A stretch of DNA of 64,000 bases. It comes from Sphingomonas sp. Root720. Its GTDB lineage: Bacteria; Pseudomonadota; Alphaproteobacteria; Sphingomonadales; Sphingomonadaceae. Position 1 is the stretch's first letter. Each line of letters starts with the position of its first letter. This document shows, in pieces, positions 17,083 through 25,666 of this stretch. The stretch covers positions 352,001 to 416,000 of the forward strand of contig NZ_LMID01000015.1 of the NCBI RefSeq assembly GCF_001428605.1. Reading direction: 5' to 3'. The notes under the pieces are model-generated. The model did no database searches. It worked only from the letters and a program-made list of their open reading frames with translations, and was not told where the DNA came from. The position numbers were made by a program, and so were the translations under genes.

Positions 17083-17295
17083 TCAGCGCCGCCAGCGGCC
17101 GGTTTCCATCCAGGCCAGCAGCGGTTTGAGCGGCAGGATCCAGACGATGCCCGCGACGATGTAGACGGGTGCCTGGACCAGCGCGGGGAGCGTCCCGATC
17201 CACGGGGACGCGGTGGCGACGATCGCTGCCCACACCGAAATGATGAGCAAGATCAGGAAGATGCCGGCGGATTTTCGCCAGCTCGGTTCGCTCAT
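17083..17295 (-). CDS. DUF2842 small membrane protein
   Basis: 70 residues with two predicted membrane helices (IFLILLIISVWAAIVATA and APVYIVAGIVWILPL) and a basic C-terminus ending METGRWRR. The W...P.KPL.AWMETGRWR ending is the hallmark of the alphaproteobacterial DUF2842 family. Function is unknown. It overlaps fau by 4 bp (ATGA), so it is translated from the same message. Confidence 0.85.
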   Translation of the reverse strand: MSEPSWRKSAGIFLILLIISVWAAIVATASPWIGTLPALVQAPVYIVAGIVWILPLKPLLAWMETGRWRR

Positions 17296-17873
17296 GATCG
17301 CCTTGGTCCTTCGATGATTCCCACGTTGGTAACGACCGCGTCGAGCGGCACGTCCCACGGATCGCAGCCTATGGCGGGGCGCTGCTGGATCGACCAGCCC
17401 CAGCCGATTTTTTTGGCATGCGGCAGCGCGGCGAAGGCGCGGTCGTAGAAGCCGGCGCCCTGGCCGATTCGATTCAGCGCCGCGTCGAAGCCGAGCAGCG
17501 GCGCGACGATCAGCTCGGGCCGGATTTCCGCCGATTCGGCCGGCGGCTGCAGCAGGCCGCGCCATCCCGGCTCGAGCGGATCGCCCGGCCTCCAGAGCAG
17601 GAAGCGCATCGGCGCCGATCGGGCCTCGACGCGCGGCAGCGCCACCGCGATCCCGCGCGCGATCGCGGCATCGATCGCCGCCGCGCAGCCCATCTCGCTG
17701 CCGAGGGCGACGTAGAAGGCGATGCTCCGCGCGGTACCGGCGCGGCGCATCAGCCGGGCCGCGGCGGCACCCTCGAGCCGCTCGCGCTCGCCCGGCGCCA
17801 GATCGAGCACGAAGGCGTCGCGCGCGGCGCGCAATTCGGCGCGCAAGGCGGGCTTGGGAAGCGCGCCGCTCAT
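17292..17873 (-). CDS. fau: 5-formyltetrahydrofolate cyclo-ligase
   Basis: 193 residues. Conserved features are the basic N-terminal KPALRAELRAARDAF, VALPRVEARSAPMRFLLW, PELIVAPLLGFDAALNRIGQGAGFYDR and a C-terminal VPLDAVVTNVGII. The GQGAGFYDR segment is the ATP/folate-binding signature. The enzyme turns 5-formyl-THF into 5,10-methenyl-THF using ATP. It lies 20 bp downstream of the 6S RNA gene, the widely conserved ssrS-fau arrangement, so it is likely to be partly expressed by read-through from 6S. It overlaps the DUF2842 gene. Confidence 0.93.
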   Translation of the reverse strand: MSGALPKPALRAELRAARDAFVLDLAPGERERLEGAAAARLMRRAGTARSIAFYVALGSEMGCAAAIDAAIARGIAVALPRVEARSAPMRFLLWRPGDPLEPGWRGLLQPPAESAEIRPELIVAPLLGFDAALNRIGQGAGFYDRAFAALPHAKKIGWGWSIQQRPAIGCDPWDVPLDAVVTNVGIIEGPRRS

Positions 17874-17892
17874 CGCGGGAGGGACGGCGGGG

Positions 17893-18053
17893 TGGCGGGA
17901 CCGCCATGGTCGTTTGCTGGAATATCCTCTGACGCCAAAAGCATCAGGTGGGGACCATGTGCATCGGACCAGGATCCGAACAGGGACAGCCCCCTAGGAA
18001 TGTGAATCGCCTCAGGGATGTTCTCTGCAGCTCGTGCCGGGCAGTACCCGCCA
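17893..18053 (-). ncRNA. ssrS: 6S RNA
   Basis: The strand reads, from the 5' end, TGGCGGGTACTGCCCGG..., then GCTGCAGAGAACATCCCTGA, a central region, and GTCAGAGGATATTCCAGC before CCCGCCA. The ends pair perfectly (TGGCGGG with CCCGCCA), and inner arms GCTG/CAGC, GAA/TTC, ATCC/GGAT and CTGA/TCAG form the long interrupted closing stem of 6S RNA around a large open central bubble. The length is 161 nt, close to the family norm. A sigma-70-type promoter lies exactly upstream (18060-18088). Position between zapA and fau is the conserved 6S location. 6S RNA mimics an open promoter and binds housekeeping RNA polymerase in stationary phase. The ends are inferred from the stem and the promoter. Confidence 0.85.
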
Positions 18054-18059
18054 TCGCCA

Positions 18060-18088
18060 TATGTAATATCGATGGTCGTCGCGCTCAA
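18060..18088 (-). promoter_or_regulatory. Promoter of 6S RNA
   Basis: On the minus strand, TTGAGC (-35, 18088-18083) and TACATA (-10, 18065-18060) are separated by 17 bp. The predicted start, six or seven bases on, falls at the 5' end of the 6S closing stem. The agreement of two independent signals makes this a good call. Confidence 0.75.
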
Positions 18089-18294
18089 GGGCGGCTCCCT
18101 TCGAAAGAACGCGCCATGCCGGACCCGGGCGTCATCGCTTGGCGCATGACGACCTGCAACGGGCGCTTTCGGCGTTCCAGGCCCTGGGCAGGCGGGAAAC
18201 GAAGGTCCACCACCACGCGCACGACAGTGGGAGATGTTTCGCCCGCCAAAGGATGACACGCCCTTGTTCAGCATGACGGGCAGTTAGGAGCTCC

Positions 18295-18633
18295 CTACTG
18301 CCCGCCCCGCTCCATCTGGTCGGCGAGCCGCTCGACCCGTTCGGCGATCCGCTCGATCGCGACCGCATAAGCGGGATCGGGCTCGGCGGCGCTGGCGGCC
18401 GCCGGTTCCCGGCGCGCGACCGCGGCCGCGCCGCGCATGTCGTTGAGCTCGTCGGCGAGCAGCAGCGCGGAGAGCAGCAGGGTGCGCGCCTCGGTCATCT
18501 CGCCCAGCGCGCCGGTCAGCTCCTCGGCCTTCGAGCCGACCATGTGGACGAGCGCGCGGAGATGGTCCTCCTCGCCGTCGCGGCAGCTGAGGCGATAGCG
18601 CCGGCCCGCGACATCGACATCGACATCCGCCAT
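18295..18633 (-). CDS. zapA: Cell-division protein ZapA
   Basis: 112 residues beginning MADVDVDVAGRRYRLSCRDG, then EEDHLRALVHMVGSKAEELT and a helical part with LLLSALLLADELND. This is the ZapA pattern: a small alpha/beta head and a coiled-coil tail that bundles FtsZ filaments. The tail is followed by an Ala-rich linker and a short coiled end. The start overlaps the stop of the small upstream helical gene (TGATG). The zapA-ssrS-fau order supports the call. Confidence 0.9.
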   Translation of the reverse strand: MADVDVDVAGRRYRLSCRDGEEDHLRALVHMVGSKAEELTGALGEMTEARTLLLSALLLADELNDMRGAAAVARREPAAASAAEPDPAYAVAIERIAERVERLADQMERGGQ

Positions 18634-18833
18634 CAGTTCGCTCCCAGCAACCGGTCGATCCGCTCGATCGCCGATTCGGTCGCCTCGCGCAGCGTGCGGT
18701 GCCGTTCGGCGAGGCGGAACAGCGCCTCATTCTCGTCATGGCCGAAGGACGGCGCCGATTCGACGCCCGCTTCCAGTCGGGCAATCGCGCGTTCGAGGCG
18801 GCCTAGCGCCAATATGAGGCGGTGATCTGTCAT
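18633..18833 (-). CDS. Small helical (coiled-coil) protein coupled to zapA
   Basis: 66 residues, MTDHRLILALGRLERAIARL..., almost entirely predicted helix with heptad-like Leu/Ile/Ala spacing and an acidic middle. No signal peptide or membrane segment. Its TGA overlaps the zapA ATG (TGATG), so the two are almost certainly translated together. Similar short helical proteins often precede zapA in Alphaproteobacteria (DUF4164-type); I cannot confirm the family. A role with ZapA in division is inference from coupling only. Confidence 0.75.
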   Translation of the reverse strand: MTDHRLILALGRLERAIARLEAGVESAPSFGHDENEALFRLAERHRTLREATESAIERIDRLLGAN

Positions 18834-18996
18834 CGATTCGGAGGAATAGCAGCCTCCTGACGCCCCGCAAGCGCCCGAAGCCATTCGCCGATGGTCGACC
18901 CGGTGGTTGACGATGCCGCTCCGGCACGACAAAGGGTCCGCGCGAACAGCGAACAGGCTCGTTCGATCGATCCCGCCGGTCTGCAGAAGGTTTTCT

Positions 18997-20964
18997 ATGA
19001 CGATTGCATCGAGGCAGCTCGCCAATGCCATTCGCGCGCTTGCGATGGACGCCGTGCAGGCCGCCAATTCGGGCCACCCCGGCATGCCGATGGGCATGGC
19101 CGACGTCGCGACCGAGCTGTTCACGAAGCATCTGAAATATGATCCGGCCCAGCCCAAATGGGCCGACCGCGACCGCTTCGTCCTGTCGGCGGGCCATGGG
19201 TCGATGCTGATCTACGCGCTGCTGCACCTGACCGGCTATGCGCGCCCGACGATCGAGGACATCCGCAATTTCCGCCAGCTGCACAGCCCGTGCGCCGGCC
19301 ATCCCGAGAATTTCGAGCTGGCCGGGGTCGAGGCGACCACCGGGCCGCTCGGCTCGGGCCTGGCCACCGCGGTCGGCATGGCGATCGCCGAGCGTCACCT
19401 GAACGCGACCTTCGGCACCGAGCTGGTCGATCACCACACCTGGGTGATCGCGGGCGACGGCTGCCTGATGGAAGGCGTCAACCATGAGGCGATCGGCCTG
19501 GCCGGCCACCTCAAGCTCGGCCGCATGATCGTGCTGTGGGACGACAACCGGATCACCATCGACGGTGCGGTCTCGCTCAGCTCGTCGGAGGACGTCCTCG
19601 CCCGCTACGCCGCCACCGGCTGGCACACGGTGAGCTGCGACGGCCATGATCCCGACAGCATCAACAAGGCGCTGGAAGCGGCGAAGGCCGATCCGCGCCC
19701 GTCGATCGTCCAGTGCACCACCGTGATCGGCTATGGCGCCCCCAACAAGCAGGGCACCTCGGCCACCCACGGCGCCGCGCTCGGCGTCGAAGAGGTCGCG
19801 GCCGCCCGCGACCATCTCGGCTGGACGTCCGAGCCCTTCGTCATTCCCGAGGACATCAAGGCCGCCTGGGCCGAGGCCGGCCACCGCGGCACCGCGGCGC
19901 GCGGCGCCTGGGAAGCGCGCCTCGCCGCGTCGAAGGACCGTGCCGAGTTCGAGCGCCGCATGGCCGGCGAGCTGCCCGCCGGTTTCTCGCTCGACGCCTA
20001 TCTCGAGGGCCTGATCGCCGCCCCGCAGAAGGTCGCGACCCGCAAGGCGTCGGAAATGGTGCTGGGCCCGATCAACGACCAGCTGCCCGAGACGATCGGC
20101 GGATCGGCCGACCTGACCGGATCGAACAACACCAAGACCAAGGGCCAGGCACCGCTGACCGCCGACGACTATGCCGGGCGCTACGTCTATTACGGCATCC
20201 GCGAGTTCGGCATGGGCTGCGCGATGAACGGCCTCGCGCTGCACGGCGGCGTCATCCCCTATGGCGGCACCTTCATGGTGTTCTCCGACTATTGCCGTGC
20301 CGCCATCCGCCTGTCGGCGCTGCAGCAGCAGCGCGTCGTCTACGTCATGACGCATGATTCGATCGGCCTGGGCGAGGACGGCCCGACCCACCAGCCGGTC
20401 GAGCATCTGATGAGCCTGCGCGTGATGCCGAACCTCGACGTCTATCGTCCGTGTGACGCGATCGAGACCGCCGAATGCTGGGCGCTCGCGCTGGAGAAGG
20501 CCGACGGCCCGTCGCTGCTGGCGCTGTCGCGCGAAGGCCTGCCGCAGGTCCGCACCGACATCAGCGAGAATTTCTCGGCGAAGGGCGCCTATCGCCTCAA
20601 GGCCGCCGAGGCCGCGCGCAAGGTGGTGCTGATCGCCAGCGGCTCCGAGGTCGAGATCGCCCTCGCGACCGCGAAGAAGCTCGAGGAGGCGGGCCATGGC
20701 GCCGACGTCGTCTCGATGCCGAGCTGGGAGCGGTTCGACGCGCAGCCGGCCGGCTATCGCGACGCGGTCCTGCCCGACGACGCGCTGCTCGTCTCGATCG
20801 AGGCCGGCACGACGATGGGCTGGGAACGCTATGTCGGCCGCAAGGGCCTGCGCTTCGGCGTCGACGGCTTCGGCGCATCGGCCCCCGTCAAGGCGCTCTA
20901 CGATCATTTCGGCCTGACGGCCGACAAGCTCGCCCCGCAGATCATCGGGGCGCTCGCCAACTAA
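18997..20964 (+). CDS. tkt: Transketolase
   Basis: 655 residues. The thiamine-diphosphate-binding motif GDGCLMEGVNHEAIGLAG, the N-terminal NSGHPGMPMGMADVATELF, and the pyrimidine-domain block FMVFSDYCRAAIRLSALQQQ with THDSIGLGEDGPTHQP are canonical. The enzyme moves two-carbon ketol units between sugar phosphates in the pentose-phosphate and related cycles. ATG 18997 (MTIASRQLANAIRALAMDAV) has AGAAGG six bases upstream; upstream in-frame ATGs extend into non-conserved sequence. It leads a rightward cluster with gap (15 bp downstream), pgk and aldolase. Confidence 0.96.
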   Translation: MTIASRQLANAIRALAMDAVQAANSGHPGMPMGMADVATELFTKHLKYDPAQPKWADRDRFVLSAGHGSMLIYALLHLTGYARPTIEDIRNFRQLHSPCAGHPENFELAGVEATTGPLGSGLATAVGMAIAERHLNATFGTELVDHHTWVIAGDGCLMEGVNHEAIGLAGHLKLGRMIVLWDDNRITIDGAVSLSSSEDVLARYAATGWHTVSCDGHDPDSINKALEAAKADPRPSIVQCTTVIGYGAPNKQGTSATHGAALGVEEVAAARDHLGWTSEPFVIPEDIKAAWAEAGHRGTAARGAWEARLAASKDRAEFERRMAGELPAGFSLDAYLEGLIAAPQKVATRKASEMVLGPINDQLPETIGGSADLTGSNNTKTKGQAPLTADDYAGRYVYYGIREFGMGCAMNGLALHGGVIPYGGTFMVFSDYCRAAIRLSALQQQRVVYVMTHDSIGLGEDGPTHQPVEHLMSLRVMPNLDVYRPCDAIETAECWALALEKADGPSLLALSREGLPQVRTDISENFSAKGAYRLKAAEAARKVVLIASGSEVEIALATAKKLEEAGHGADVVSMPSWERFDAQPAGYRDAVLPDDALLVSIEAGTTMGWERYVGRKGLRFGVDGFGASAPVKALYDHFGLTADKLAPQIIGALAN

Positions 20965-20979
20965 GAGGAGTATCGGCAC

Positions 20980-21990
20980 ATGGCAGTCAAGGTTGCGATC
21001 AACGGCTTCGGGCGTATCGGCCGACTGGTGGCGCGGGCCATCCTGGCGAAACCCGAGAGCGGGCTCGAGCTGGTGGCGATCAACGATCTCGCCGATGCCA
21101 AGTCCAACGCGCTGCTGTTCAAGCGCGATTCGGTCCATGGTCCCTATCCGGGCACGGTCGAGGTCGACGGCAACGACCTGATCATCGACGGCAAGCGCGT
21201 CAAGGTCTCGGCCGAGCGCGACCCGGCCAACCTGCCGCACAAGGCGAACGGCGTCGACATCGCGCTCGAATGCACCGGCTTCTTCACCGACCGCGAATCG
21301 GCCGAGAAGCATCTCGCCGCCGGCGCCACCCGCGTCCTGATCTCGGCCCCGGCCAAGGGCGTCGACCTGACCGTCGTCTACGGCGTCAACGACGACAAGC
21401 TGACCGCCGACCACAAGATCGTCTCGAACGCCTCGTGCACCACCAACTGCCTGGCGCCGCTCGCCAAGGTGCTCAACGACTCGATCGGCATCGAGCGCGG
21501 CCTGATGACGACGATCCACGCCTATACCAACGACCAGAAGATCCTCGACCAGATCCACAGCGACATGCGCCGCGCGCGCGCCGCCGCGATGTCGATGATC
21601 CCGACCACGACCGGCGCCGCCCGCGCGGTCGGCGAGGTGCTGCCCGAACTGAAGGGCAAGCTCGACGGTTCGGCGATCCGGGTGCCCACCCCGAACGTGT
21701 CGATGGTCGACCTGACCTTCACGCCGAAGCGCGACACGACGAAGGACGAGGTCAACGCACTCCTCAAGGCGGCGTCCGAGAGCGGCCCGCTCAAGGGCAT
21801 CCTCGCCTATAGCGAGGAGCCGCTGGTCTCGATCGACTATAACCACAATCCGGCGTCGTCGACGATCGACAGCCTCGAGACCGCCGTGCTCGAAGGCAAG
21901 CTCGTCCGCGTGCTGAGCTGGTACGACAATGAGTGGGGCTTCTCGAACCGGATGGTCGACACCGCCGGCGCGATGGGCAAGCTCATCTGA
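20980..21990 (+). CDS. gap: Glyceraldehyde-3-phosphate dehydrogenase
   Basis: 336 residues. The NAD-binding N-terminus [19 protein letters not shown] and the active-site Cys region [20 protein letters not shown] are intact, as is the C-terminal [14 protein letters not shown]. It catalyses the oxidative phosphorylation of glyceraldehyde-3-phosphate. AGAGGAG lies a few bases upstream of the ATG. It sits between tkt and pgk, separated from pgk by a hairpin repeat and a MOSC gene. Confidence 0.97.
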   Translation: MAVKVAINGFGRIGRLVARAILAKPESGLELVAINDLADAKSNALLFKRDSVHGPYPGTVEVDGNDLIIDGKRVKVSAERDPANLPHKANGVDIALECTGFFTDRESAEKHLAAGATRVLISAPAKGVDLTVVYGVNDDKLTADHKIVSNASCTTNCLAPLAKVLNDSIGIERGLMTTIHAYTNDQKILDQIHSDMRRARAAAMSMIPTTTGAARAVGEVLPELKGKLDGSAIRVPTPNVSMVDLTFTPKRDTTKDEVNALLKAASESGPLKGILAYSEEPLVSIDYNHNPASSTIDSLETAVLEGKLVRVLSWYDNEWGFSNRMVDTAGAMGKLI

Positions 21991-22010
21991 GTGGAACGGC
22001 CTTCCTTAAC

Positions 22011-22092
22011 CGTCATGCCAGCGCAGGCTGGCATCTCAGGAGGGCAGGGAACGCCCTTGCCTCATGAGCCCCCAGCCTCCGCTGGGGTGACG
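22011..22092. repeat. REP/BIME-like repeat (family 1 variant)
   Basis: A hairpin GTCATGCCAGCGCAGGCTGGCAT and a variant inverted unit CCCCCAGCCTCCGCTGGGGTGACGG are separated by about 35 bp. The unit occupies nearly all of the gap between gap and the MOSC gene. Confidence 0.8.
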
Positions 22093-22107
22093 GAAAGAGG
22101 GTAGGGC

Positions 22108-22563
22108 ATGGCCGGCCGGCTGATCGGCATCGCCCGGAAGAACCGTCCGCATGCTCCGATGGACGTGCTCGACCATGTCGAGATCGGGCTAGATACCGGG
22201 GTGTATGGCGACCATCGCGGCGCCATCCGCCCCGGCAAGTCGAATCGGCGGCAGGTGACCATCCTGACGGCCGAGGACTGGATGGCGGCCATCGCGGATC
22301 TCGGCCGTCCCGTCTCATGGGAACAGCGCCGGGCCAATCTGCTGGTTGAAGGCGTTATCCTGCCACGCGAGGAGGGAGCCCGGCTCCGCATCGGTGGCGC
22401 GACGCTGGAGATCACGGGCGAATGCGACCCGTGCCGACGGATGGACGCGGTGGCCGACGGGCTGCAGAGCGCGCTCCGGCCGGACTGGCGCGGCGGGCGG
22501 AACGCACGGGTGATCGAAGGCGGCGCGATCGCGCTGGGCGACAGAGTGGAGGTTGAGGGATAA
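22108..22563 (+). CDS. MOSC-domain protein (small form)
   Basis: 151 residues. The sequence [17 protein letters not shown], the block [20 protein letters not shown] and the cysteine motif [11 protein letters not shown] are characteristic of MOSC domains, relatives of the molybdenum-cofactor sulfurase C-terminus, which carry sulfur or metal sulfur clusters on the conserved Cys. Substrate is unknown. The stop lies one base before the pgk ATG, so the two genes are co-transcribed. A non-glycolytic gene in this position is notable. Confidence 0.85.
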   Translation: MAGRLIGIARKNRPHAPMDVLDHVEIGLDTGVYGDHRGAIRPGKSNRRQVTILTAEDWMAAIADLGRPVSWEQRRANLLVEGVILPREEGARLRIGGATLEITGECDPCRRMDAVADGLQSALRPDWRGGRNARVIEGGAIALGDRVEVEG

Positions 22564-22564
22564 G

Positions 22565-23758
22565 ATGGCATTCAGGACGCTCGACGATATCGGCGATGTG
22601 CGCGGCAAGCGCGTCCTCGTCCGCGAGGATCTCAACGTCCCGATGGACGGCGCCACCGTCACCGACGACACCCGCCTGCGCTCCGCCGCGCCGACCGTCG
22701 CCGAACTGGCCGACAAGGGCGCGATCGTCCTGGTCCTCGCCCATTTCGGCCGCCCCAAGGGCGAGCGCAACCCCGACATGAGCCTCGCGCTCGTCACCGC
22801 CGCCTTCCGCTCGGTGCTCGGCCGCGACGTGCGCTTCGTCGGCGACTGCTGCGGCGAGGAGGCTGAGGCCGCCGTCGCCCAGCTCCAACCCGGCGACATC
22901 GCGCTGCTGGAGAATACCCGCTTCCACAAGGGCGAGGAAAAGAACGATCCCGCGCTGGCCCAGGCGATGGCGAAGCTCGGCGATCTCTACGTCAACGACG
23001 CCTTCTCGGCCGCGCACCGCGCCCATGCCTCGACCGAGGGCCTCGCCCATCTGCTGCCGGCCTATGCCGGCCGCTCGATGCAGGCCGAGCTGGAGGCGCT
23101 CGAAAAGGCGCTCGGCAAGCCCGAGCATCCGGTTGCGGCGGTGGTCGGCGGCGCCAAGGTGTCGACCAAGCTCGACGTGCTCAAGCATCTCGTCGCCCGG
23201 GTCGACCACCTGATCATCGGCGGCGGCATGGCCAACACCTTCCTCGCCGCGCGCGGGGTCGACGTCGGCAAGTCGCTGTGCGAGCACGACCTGAAGGCCA
23301 CCGTCCTCGAGATCCTCGACGCGGCCGACAAGGCCGAGTGCATCGTCCACCTGCCCTATGACGTGGTGGTGGCGAAGGAGTTCAGGGCCAACCCGCCGAC
23401 CCGTACGGTCAACGTCCACGAGGTCGCCGCCGACGAGATGATCCTCGATGTCGGCCCCGCGGCGGTCGAGGCGCTCGGCGACGCGCTCAAGACGTGCAGG
23501 ACGCTGGTGTGGAACGGGCCGCTCGGCGCGTTCGAGACCCCGCCCTTCGACACCGCGACGGTGGCGCTCGCCAGGACCGCGGCCGCGCTGACCAAGGGCG
23601 GCTCGCTCGTCTCGGTCGCGGGCGGCGGCGACACGGTCGCGGCGCTCAACCATGCCGGCGTCGCCGGGGACTTCAGCTTCGTCTCGACCGCCGGCGGCGC
23701 CTTCCTCGAATGGATGGAAGGCCGCGAGCTGCCCGGCGTGAAGGCGCTCGAAGCCTGA
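22565..23758 (+). CDS. pgk: Phosphoglycerate kinase
   Basis: 397 residues. The start [20 protein letters not shown], then [10 protein letters not shown], the basic substrate region [16 protein letters not shown], the conserved [14 protein letters not shown] and the C-terminal [15 protein letters not shown] nucleotide loop are all present. The enzyme transfers phosphate from 1,3-bisphosphoglycerate to ADP. ATG 22565 is chosen on family alignment; a TTG 12 bases earlier is in frame. It follows the MOSC gene without a gap and precedes the aldolase gene by 39 bp. Confidence 0.97.
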   Translation: MAFRTLDDIGDVRGKRVLVREDLNVPMDGATVTDDTRLRSAAPTVAELADKGAIVLVLAHFGRPKGERNPDMSLALVTAAFRSVLGRDVRFVGDCCGEEAEAAVAQLQPGDIALLENTRFHKGEEKNDPALAQAMAKLGDLYVNDAFSAAHRAHASTEGLAHLLPAYAGRSMQAELEALEKALGKPEHPVAAVVGGAKVSTKLDVLKHLVARVDHLIIGGGMANTFLAARGVDVGKSLCEHDLKATVLEILDAADKAECIVHLPYDVVVAKEFRANPPTRTVNVHEVAADEMILDVGPAAVEALGDALKTCRTLVWNGPLGAFETPPFDTATVALARTAAALTKGGSLVSVAGGGDTVAALNHAGVAGDFSFVSTAGGAFLEWMEGRELPGVKALEA

Positions 23759-23797
23759 CATTTATCCGAACGGACGAGAAACGGGAGACTATCGCAG

Positions 23798-24694
23798 ATG
23801 ATCGATCAGGCAACGGCGCAGAAGGTCGCCCAGGGTAAGGGTTTCATCGCGGCGCTCGACCAGAGCGGCGGCTCGACCCCGAAGGCGCTCAAGGGCTATG
23901 GCGTCGAGGAAGGCGCGTGGAGCTCCGAGGAGGAGATGTTCGGCCTGATCCACGCGATGCGGACCCGCATCATCACCTCGCCCGTCTTCACCGGCGACAA
24001 GGTGATCGGCGCGATCCTGTTCGAGCGGACGATGGACGGCCAGGCCGGCGGCAAGCCGGTGCCGCAGGCGCTGACCGAGCGCGGCGTCGTCCCCTTCATC
24101 AAGATCGACAAGGGCCTGGAGGACGAGAAGAACGGCGTCCAGCTGATGAAGCCGATGCCCGAGCTCGACGCGCTGCTCGCCCGCGCCAAGGGGCTCGGCG
24201 TGTTCGGCACCAAGGAGCGTTCGGTGATCAACCTCGCCAATCGCGAGGGCATCGCCGCGATCGTCGCGCAGCAGTTCGAGGTCGGCCGGCAGGTGCTCGC
24301 CGGCGGGCTGATGCCGATCATCGAGCCCGAGGTGAACATCAAGAGCCCGGAGCGTGCCGAGGCCGACCAGATCCTGCTCGAGGAGCTGACCAAGGCGCTC
24401 GACGCGATGACCGGCGACGACAAGGTGATGCTCAAGCTGTCGCTGCCGAAGAAGGCCGGCCTGTTCGATTCGCTGGTCGATCATCCGCGCGTGCTGCGCG
24501 TCGTCGCCCTGTCGGGCGGCTACAGCCGTCCCGACGCCTGCGTCGAGCTGGCGAAGAATCGCGGCGTGATCGCGAGCTTCAGCCGCGCGCTGCTCGAAGA
24601 CCTGCGCGCGCAGATGAGCGACGCCGAGTTCGACGCCTCGCTCGGCGCGGCGATCGACGAGATCTACACGGCGTCGACCAGCAAGACCGTCTGA
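23798..24694 (+). CDS. fda: Fructose-bisphosphate aldolase class I
   Basis: 298 residues. FIAALDQSGGSTPKALKGYG is the typical opening of bacterial class I aldolases, followed by VPFIKIDKGLEDEKNGVQLM, PIIEPEVNIKSPERAEAD and VMLKLSLPKKAG, whose Lys region carries the Schiff-base lysine. There are no class II zinc-binding histidine motifs. It cleaves fructose-1,6-bisphosphate in glycolysis and runs the reverse reaction in gluconeogenesis. It is the last glycolytic gene in the tkt-gap-pgk-fda run. Confidence 0.93.
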   Translation: MIDQATAQKVAQGKGFIAALDQSGGSTPKALKGYGVEEGAWSSEEEMFGLIHAMRTRIITSPVFTGDKVIGAILFERTMDGQAGGKPVPQALTERGVVPFIKIDKGLEDEKNGVQLMKPMPELDALLARAKGLGVFGTKERSVINLANREGIAAIVAQQFEVGRQVLAGGLMPIIEPEVNIKSPERAEADQILLEELTKALDAMTGDDKVMLKLSLPKKAGLFDSLVDHPRVLRVVALSGGYSRPDACVELAKNRGVIASFSRALLEDLRAQMSDAEFDASLGAAIDEIYTASTSKTV

Positions 24695-24727
24695 TCGGTT
24701 AAAGGGAGCGGGCATCCTCTCCCAACC

Positions 24728-24936
24728 GAACCCGCCACCCCAGCGCAGGCGGGATCTTTGCGTAACTCTCCTCGTCATTCCGGCGAAAGCCGGAATCTCA
24801 CTGACCTTGGGCATGCGGGCGGCCGCGTTGCCCGGAAGGAGAAGAGAGATCCCGACTTTCGCCGGGATGACGGAACGGCGGCAGCGTTTATGCAAAGGTC
24901 CCGCTTATGCAAAGGTCCCGCCTTCGCTGGCATGAC
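24728..24936. repeat. Composite of family 1 repeats with a tandem GCAAAGGTCCCGC module
   Basis: Variant unit CACCCCAGCGCAGGCGGGATCT then TTTGCGTAA at the left, a full inverted pair from CGTCATTCCGGCGAAAGCC to TTTCGCCGGGATGACGG in the middle, and at the right a direct tandem duplication of TTATGCAAAGGTCCCGC followed by CTTCGCTGGCATGACG. It occupies the gap between fda and thiE. Confidence 0.85.
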
Positions 24937-24957
24937 GAATTGCGCTAAGTGGGCCGC

Positions 24958-25665
24958 ATGAACCCGAATGATTTCGACGACGACAGCGAGTCCCTCGCCC
25001 TCGACCCCGGCTTCGCCGACCGCTTCGAGCGCGACGAGAAGCGTGGTCCCTGCAAGCTCTACCTGATCTCGCCGCCGGCGATCGACGCGGATTTCGCCGA
25101 GACGCTCGCCGCCGCGCTCGACGCGGGGCCGGTCGCCGCCTTCCAGCTGCGCCTCAAGGGAATCGACGAGCATCGCATCGTCGACCTCGCCCGCCCGCTC
25201 CAGGCGGTCTGCGCGGCGCGCGAGGTGGCGTTCATCGTCAACGATTCGATCGGGCTCGCCAGGCGCCTCGACGCCGACGGCGTCCATCTCGGCCAGGAGG
25301 ACGGCGACCCGCGCGAGGCGCGGCAGGTGCTGGGCCCCCAGGCGCAGATCGGCGTCACCTGCCACGACAGCCGCCACCTCGCGATGGAAGCGGGCGAGGC
25401 CGGCGCCGACTATGTCGCGTTCGGCGCCTTCTACGACACCGCCACCAAGCCGACGAAGCACCGGCCCGAGCTGTCGATCCTCGGCTGGTGGTCGACCCTG
25501 TTCGAGCTGCCCTCGGTGGCGATCGGCGGGATCACCCCGGACAATGCCGCCCCGCTGATCGCGGCGGGGGCCGACTTTCTGGCGGTGTCGGGGGCGGTGT
25601 GGAACGATCCGGACGGCCCGGCCGCGGCGGTGCGCAGGTTCGCCGCGCTGCCGGGGATGGGCTGA
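24958..25665 (+). CDS. thiE: Thiamine-phosphate synthase (ThiE family)
   Basis: 235 residues. After a 35-residue non-conserved N-terminus the TIM-barrel reads [52 protein letters not shown] and [18 protein letters not shown]. Then come [20 protein letters not shown] and [20 protein letters not shown], all hallmark segments of ThiE. It joins HMP pyrophosphate and thiazole phosphate. ATG 24958 is used; GTG 24949 is in frame. No TPP riboswitch is seen upstream, only repeats. The QLR and IVND motifs support a catalytic protein rather than a TenI regulator. It converges with the next gene with one base between stops. Confidence 0.88.
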   Translation: MNPNDFDDDSESLALDPGFADRFERDEKRGPCKLYLISPPAIDADFAETLAAALDAGPVAAFQLRLKGIDEHRIVDLARPLQAVCAAREVAFIVNDSIGLARRLDADGVHLGQEDGDPREARQVLGPQAQIGVTCHDSRHLAMEAGEAGADYVAFGAFYDTATKPTKHRPELSILGWWSTLFELPSVAIGGITPDNAAPLIAAGADFLAVSGAVWNDPDGPAAAVRRFAALPGMG

Positions 25666-25666
25666 C

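Noticed and set aside
18736-21846. A 1036-codon open frame on the minus strand opposite tkt and gap
   Set aside because: It is antisense to two highly conserved enzymes, is rich in Arg, Asp, Gly and Val as expected of a GC-rich shadow frame, and shows no recognisable motif.
24886-24922. Possible CRISPR or tandem array (two GCAAAGGTCCCGC units)
   Set aside because: Only two direct units without unique spacers; they are modules of the dispersed hairpin family.
24695-24957. TPP riboswitch before thiE
   Set aside because: I see none of the conserved CUGAGA / thi-box elements; the gap consists of repeats.
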